A DNA stretch of 18,387 bases from positions 1 to 18,387 of the forward strand of contig ONEU01000036.1 in NCBI GenBank assembly GCA_900316925.1. The letters are read 5' to 3'. Of this stretch, positions 15,037-18,387 are shown piece by piece (position 1 is the stretch's first letter; every line of letters begins with the position of its first letter). The stretch is from an uncultured Eubacteriales bacterium (lineage in GTDB: Bacteria > Bacillota > Clostridia > Oscillospirales > Acutalibacteraceae). The position numbers and the translations under genes are program-made. The notes under the pieces were generated by a model. The model worked only from the letters and a program-made list of their open reading frames with translations. It did not search any database and was not told the origin of the DNA.

Positions 15037-15183
15037 AGAGAAATATCATCACATAGCCGGCATTTTTCCAAATATTCCCGTTTTCTCACAAACTCTCCGG
15101 CTTCTGTTGCCCATTTCACCAATCATTCTTCCTGCAGGCTGTCTATTTTTACCGATAGATTTCCTCGCTTTCGTCACTTTATC

Positions 15184-15203
15184 AAAACGAGGTGCTCGTT
15201 TTT
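15184..15203. terminator. Terminator hairpin downstream of the dockerin gene
   Basis: AAAACGAG and CTCGTTTT pair around a three-base loop, with T-runs on both strands (TTTTTG on the plus side, TTTTGAT on the minus side). It lies about 60 bases past the dockerin gene stop, on the side leading to the amylase promoter. Confidence 0.7.
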
Positions 15204-15264
15204 GTATTTTTCGCCAAAAAGCAATCTCCCTATCTCCCCCGGATGACGGTCAGCCATACCGCCG

Positions 15265-16698
15265 TCACCCGTTCATCAGGCTGATCCGCTCCTGCAGCAA
15301 ATACAGATCCTGCAGTTCCAGCCTGCCGTTGTGGTCAAGGTCTGCCGCTTCCGCTGCCGATTCCCCGGGATACTCCCCGCTCTCAAGCAGCTCCGCCAGG
15401 TACCGCAGATCCGACAGATTACTATTGCCTTCCCCTGTCACATCTCCCTCTACCACCGTCTCAAACGTCAGCGTCTCACTCCCGCTGCTGATCTCAATCT
15501 GCCATCCGGTCCCCAACCGTCCCCCGGCACCGCGGCTGCCGTGATGATCGATGGCCGTCAGAACACCGCTGCCGTAGGATAGTCCCTTTTTCAGCTGGGC
15601 AACGGTGGTTCCCAGCGGGATCCCCGCAATCCGGCCGTTACCGATCTCGTATACGGAGCTGCTCACCGTCAGCGACGGCTCTTCTCCGCGGCTCACCGGC
15701 GCCTCCGACGAAACGATCCGCTCCGTCCGGCTGCTGTCCCTGCTCTGCGACTGCCGGCTTTCATGGCTCACCTCAGACGGTATTTCCGTGCTTTCGGGAA
15801 CAGATACCTTTTCGGCTTCAAAATCACGGCTGTCAGCAAATACGACGGTTCTGCCGTCCACCAGCAGTGCCAGCGAAGAACGTCCTGCCGCCATTTCCGT
15901 GATCACCCCGTCCGCATGGTACCGTGCCAGGCGCTGCCCCTGAAAATCGAGCATCGACACCGTACAGCCGTCCTCTTCCCGTACAAACACCGCTTTTTCG
16001 GTCGTGCAGGCACCGACGCTGCCGGTACGCAGACATTCCCGGAAGCCCTGCTCCGGATCAAAGGTATAGACCGTGCCGCTGCTGTCCGTATAATAACCGC
16101 CGCCGTACCGCACCGGCAATGCAGGCGTCACACACGAAAGATGTCTGCCGGTTTCGGCATCATACACGCCCGACGCCGTGACGGCATAGACACGTTTCCC
16201 GGTTCTGTCCGAAAACATCCCGCACACCTTTTCCGGAAGTGTCAGTGATGGTCTCTCCCGCTCAAAGCCCTCGTACCGACGGATCTCCACAGTCCCCGGC
16301 TCAGCGGCATACACCTGTCCGACGTCCGTCACGGCAATACCGTCCGGCGCATACCGGAGATTCTCCGGGAAATAGAAACGGCTGTCACGCTCCGAAACCT
16401 CTGCCAGCGTGACGGCACCACGGTCACGGCACACCAGCACCACGCCTCCGCTCACAGTCAGATATGCCTCCGCCTGCACCCGGTCCATCTGCAGGTCACG
16501 CTCCCTGCCGGACGGCATACAGGCTGTCAGCGTCAGGGTATCCCCGCTGCTTTCATAGCGGAAGAAGCTGTTCTCGCCGTCAGAAAACAGTCCTGTATTT
16601 CGGGTCTCCCCCATGATCCGCATCGGGTGATAGCCAATGCACAGGCTCAGCAAACAAAGTGCCAAAACAAGCACCGTATATCGTTTCTTTGTTTTCAT
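15265..16698 (-). CDS. Secreted beta-propeller-like protein with C-terminal dockerin (477 aa)
   Basis: The start is the ATG at 16696-16698, which has AAGGAGGG seven bases upstream. An in-frame ATG 87 bases further up gives an implausible leader. Residues 1-30 form a signal peptide. Residues 36-298 consist of short repeated beta-strand blocks (for example RYAPDGIAVTDVGQVYAAE, TGKRVYAVTASGVYDAETG, SSGTVYTFDPEQG), consistent with a beta-propeller. A Ser/Arg/Glu-rich linker (300-345) follows, then a small domain (348-417, with GIPLGTTVAQLKKGL and TGWQIEI) of the kind often found just before dockerins in Clostridia. A type I dockerin with two EF-hand-like repeats spans 418-475 (GDVTGEGNSNLSDLRYL and ADLDHNGRLELQDLYLL). 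No catalytic domain is seen. The dockerin would plug it into a cohesin scaffold on the cell surface; no cohesin is in this window. Whether the propeller binds a glycan is unknown. Confidence 0.88.
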   Translation of the reverse strand: MKTKKRYTVLVLALCLLSLCIGYHPMRIMGETRNTGLFSDGENSFFRYESSGDTLTLTACMPSGRERDLQMDRVQAEAYLTVSGGVVLVCRDRGAVTLAEVSERDSRFYFPENLRYAPDGIAVTDVGQVYAAEPGTVEIRRYEGFERERPSLTLPEKVCGMFSDRTGKRVYAVTASGVYDAETGRHLSCVTPALPVRYGGGYYTDSSGTVYTFDPEQGFRECLRTGSVGACTTEKAVFVREEDGCTVSMLDFQGQRLARYHADGVITEMAAGRSSLALLVDGRTVVFADSRDFEAEKVSVPESTEIPSEVSHESRQSQSRDSSRTERIVSSEAPVSRGEEPSLTVSSSVYEIGNGRIAGIPLGTTVAQLKKGLSYGSGVLTAIDHHGSRGAGGRLGTGWQIEISSGSETLTFETVVEGDVTGEGNSNLSDLRYLAELLESGEYPGESAAEAADLDHNGRLELQDLYLLQERISLMNG

Positions 16699-16753
16699 CC
16701 TGCCGCCCTCCTTGCATGGCGCAAAGCCTGTCACTTCCTGTCGATTTAACCCT

Positions 16754-16759
16754 ATTATA
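16754..16759 (-). promoter_or_regulatory. Probable -10 box of the dockerin gene
   Basis: A TATAAT on the minus strand lies about 55 bases before the chosen ATG. The -35 region is not convincing. The rest of the stretch up to 16945 is AT-rich and shows nothing else. Confidence 0.4.
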
Positions 16760-16945
16760 CAATACCGTACCGCCAAATGCAGCATACGAAGAAAACTTTC
16801 ACAAAACTTTTTGCATTTTCATCCTCTTCCCTGCATATACTATACCAAGAGCGCTTCACAAGCAGCACTTTTCCTTGATTTCTTTCTCACTGTCATAGCC
16901 TTTTTGTGTATTTTGCTTAAAACTAAAAATATCAAAAAATTACCC

Positions 16946-16974
16946 TTGACATCCCTCCGGCATAGTGTTATAAT
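16946..16974 (+). promoter_or_regulatory. Perfect sigma-A promoter of the initiator tRNA gene
   Basis: TTGACA (16946-16951) and TATAAT (16969-16974) are 17 bases apart, and the tRNA begins 24 bases later. Confidence 0.94.
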
Positions 16975-16998
16975 AATGAAGCACTTGACACGAGATAT

Positions 16999-17110
<112 letters not shown>

Positions 17111-17181
17111 TTATTTTTTTGTTTGTGATTGCTGAGTATCTGAAATTCTAATGCAGTTCTAAAAATTCTCAAAAATAGGCT

Positions 17182-18372
17182 TTATAATGCTTTGAGTTCT
17201 CTTGTAATAGCGTCTGCCATTTCCTGTTTTGTGGTCGTGTCAACGTGTGCGTATGTATCAGCAGTAAAAGCATAACTGCTATGTCCGAGTAACTCTTGTA
17301 TATCTTTCAGGCTATAACCTTTTGAAAGATAATAACTTGCTGTACTGTGTCTGAGATCATGGAATTTTATATGTCTAAGTTCGTGCTTTTTCAATATTTC
17401 CTTGAATCTGTGTGATACATAATCGGGTTTTATCGGATCGCCCATGTCGTCTACACAAATATAATCATTGAAATTGTAGCACTTGCCGCATAATATCTGT
17501 TGCCGCATCTGATGTTGTCTGATACTATGCAAGTATTCTTCCATCTCCGGTGACATTCTCAACACTCTGTTACTTGTTTCGCTTTTTGTCTTTTTCTTTG
17601 CAATTCTAACGACTTTACCATCTTGTTTCCCTCGTACCGCTGTTTCACATATCAAGATAGTATGTTTTACAAAATCAACATTATTACACCATTTTAAACC
17701 GAGAATCTCCGAACGCCTCACACCTAACCAGATAGTCAAATAAATTACACTTTCTAAGGGATCATTTTTGACAATCTCCATAAGCTGTATAAGCTCATTT
17801 ACATCATAAAAGTTATGTTTTGGCTTTTCTGTTTTTGGTCGTTTTACTCTTTCAGCGGGGTTATCTCTTATAAGCCGATTATAAACTGCGTATTTAAGAC
17901 TTGTATAGATTATCTGATGATGTTTCAAGGCTGTATTACCGCTTAATCCGCATTGATTCTGCAACCACTGATAATAACAATCAATATCCATTGTATCAAT
18001 TTTATCAAGTGTTAGCTTTCTTTCGAGGAAATAGGGATATACATACTTGTTTATCATGTGACAATAGCCGTCATAAGTAGTTATAGACTTCTCTGCTTTG
18101 GTTTCCTCATTCCATTTTTTAATATAATCACAAAAAAGAATTTCAGTTGCTTCTAAACAAACAATACTACTGTATTCCTGCCGTATCTCGTCAAGTCGTT
18201 CTTTTTGCTTTCTTTTGCCGACTGTTGATTTTAATCCCATACTAACCCATTTCTGTTTATATCGTCCTCCTGATGTTGGTATGCTTAATACAGCATATAA
18301 ATGGCTCTTCCCTAAAATCTGTGGGTAAGAACCGATAAAATGTGAATAAAACAAAGTATCACGAGGCTCCAC
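17182..18372 (-). CDS. Tyrosine recombinase / integrase (396 aa or longer)
   Basis: The C-terminal catalytic domain has Arg219 (LGVRRSEILGLKW), a Lys in the KKTKS hairpin (about 260-264), HDLRHS with His338 and Arg341, LLGHSS with His364, and nucleophile Tyr374 in TADTYAHV. All residues needed for strand cleavage are present. A core-binding SAM-like domain lies at about 75-170. Residues 20-55 (LYAVLSIP..KQKWVSMGLK) match the arm-binding N-terminal fold of phage and conjugative-element integrases. The start is unsure: the GTG at 18370-18372 has no ribosome binding site and sits in a hairpin, and the frame stays open to the window edge. The gene is clearly richer in A+T than its neighbours, indicating transfer. 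It probably integrates and excises an element lying to the right, with tRNA-fMet as target. Confidence 0.93.
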   Translation of the reverse strand: MEPRDTLFYSHFIGSYPQILGKSHLYAVLSIPTSGGRYKQKWVSMGLKSTVGKRKQKERLDEIRQEYSSIVCLEATEILFCDYIKKWNEETKAEKSITTYDGYCHMINKYVYPYFLERKLTLDKIDTMDIDCYYQWLQNQCGLSGNTALKHHQIIYTSLKYAVYNRLIRDNPAERVKRPKTEKPKHNFYDVNELIQLMEIVKNDPLESVIYLTIWLGVRRSEILGLKWCNNVDFVKHTILICETAVRGKQDGKVVRIAKKKTKSETSNRVLRMSPEMEEYLHSIRQHQMRQQILCGKCYNFNDYICVDDMGDPIKPDYVSHRFKEILKKHELRHIKFHDLRHSTASYYLSKGYSLKDIQELLGHSSYAFTADTYAHVDTTTKQEMADAITRELKAL

Positions 18373-18382
18373 GTGATATACT
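18355..18382. repeat. Inverted repeat at the 5' end of the integrase frame
   Basis: AGTATCACG (18355-18363) pairs with CGTGATATACT (18372-18382) with one or two bulged bases, around eight bases. It overlaps the GTG that could start the integrase. It could be an operator, a recombination arm site or part of an upstream terminator. Confidence 0.5.
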
Positions 18383-18387
18383 TGAAA

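Noticed and set aside
14941..15060. Catabolite-control (cre) site in the amylase leader
   Set aside because: Several CG-centred words were compared with the cre consensus, but none matched well enough on both halves.
16699..16785. 29-residue extension of the dockerin protein
   Set aside because: The extension would cover the ribosome binding site AAGGAGGG and promoter area; the internal ATG starts a clean signal peptide.

Overview
The window reads as a chromosomal segment of a Gram-positive, fibre- or starch-degrading gut Clostridium-class bacterium, most likely Ruminococcus or a close relative in the Oscillospiraceae. The reasons are a dockerin-bearing secreted protein, a surface-anchored AmyE-like alpha-amylase with extra starch-binding-type modules, strong AGGAGG ribosome binding sites, perfect TTGACA-N17-TATAAT promoters at two tRNA units, and type IV pilin genes of the Gram-positive kind. 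All protein genes and two of three tRNAs lie on the minus strand, so the reading order below runs from high to low coordinates. Genus assignment is inference.

Right edge (about 17,080-18,387): a tyrosine recombinase gene in visibly AT-rich DNA abuts the 3' end of the initiator tRNA gene (tRNA-fMet, plus strand). This looks like the integrase end of an integrated element that continues outside the window. 

Centre right (12,299-16,698): two secreted proteins of polysaccharide use. One has a beta-propeller-like body, a linker, a small pre-dockerin domain and a dockerin. The other is an 875-residue GH13 alpha-amylase with a CBM26-like module, a second beta-sandwich module, a Ser/Pro linker and a C-terminal membrane anchor. 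Each has its own promoter or terminator signals, so they are neighbours rather than a certain operon.

Middle (9,850-12,047): guaB (IMP dehydrogenase) followed by a GNAT acetyltransferase of the RimJ/RimL type, separated by an alternative three-arm hairpin. A 400-base stretch without a gene follows, containing several hairpins, imperfect DnaA-box-like words and a perfect palindrome. Then comes a tRNA-Met / tRNA-Glu pair with a perfect promoter and a clean terminator.

Left (1,217-8,990): the most interesting locus is a three-gene minor-pilin operon with its own promoter (the -10 box lies inside a 19-base dyad) and a hairpin-rich leader of about 165 bases. Two ordinary-sized prepilins with Glu at +5 are followed by a 2,110-residue prepilin without Glu+5. 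This matches the GspI/GspJ/GspK logic of a tip complex, with the last subunit carrying a very large extracellular region (helical FIVAR-like stalks, beta-sandwich modules, one CBM26-like). It is a good candidate for a giant pilus-tip adhesin, perhaps for starch or another glycan. Pilus motor, platform and prepilin peptidase genes are not in the window.

Left edge (1-1,105): a conserved Cys-rich protein of unknown function, then an unusual strong hairpin and a 102-base tandem repeat cut by the window start.
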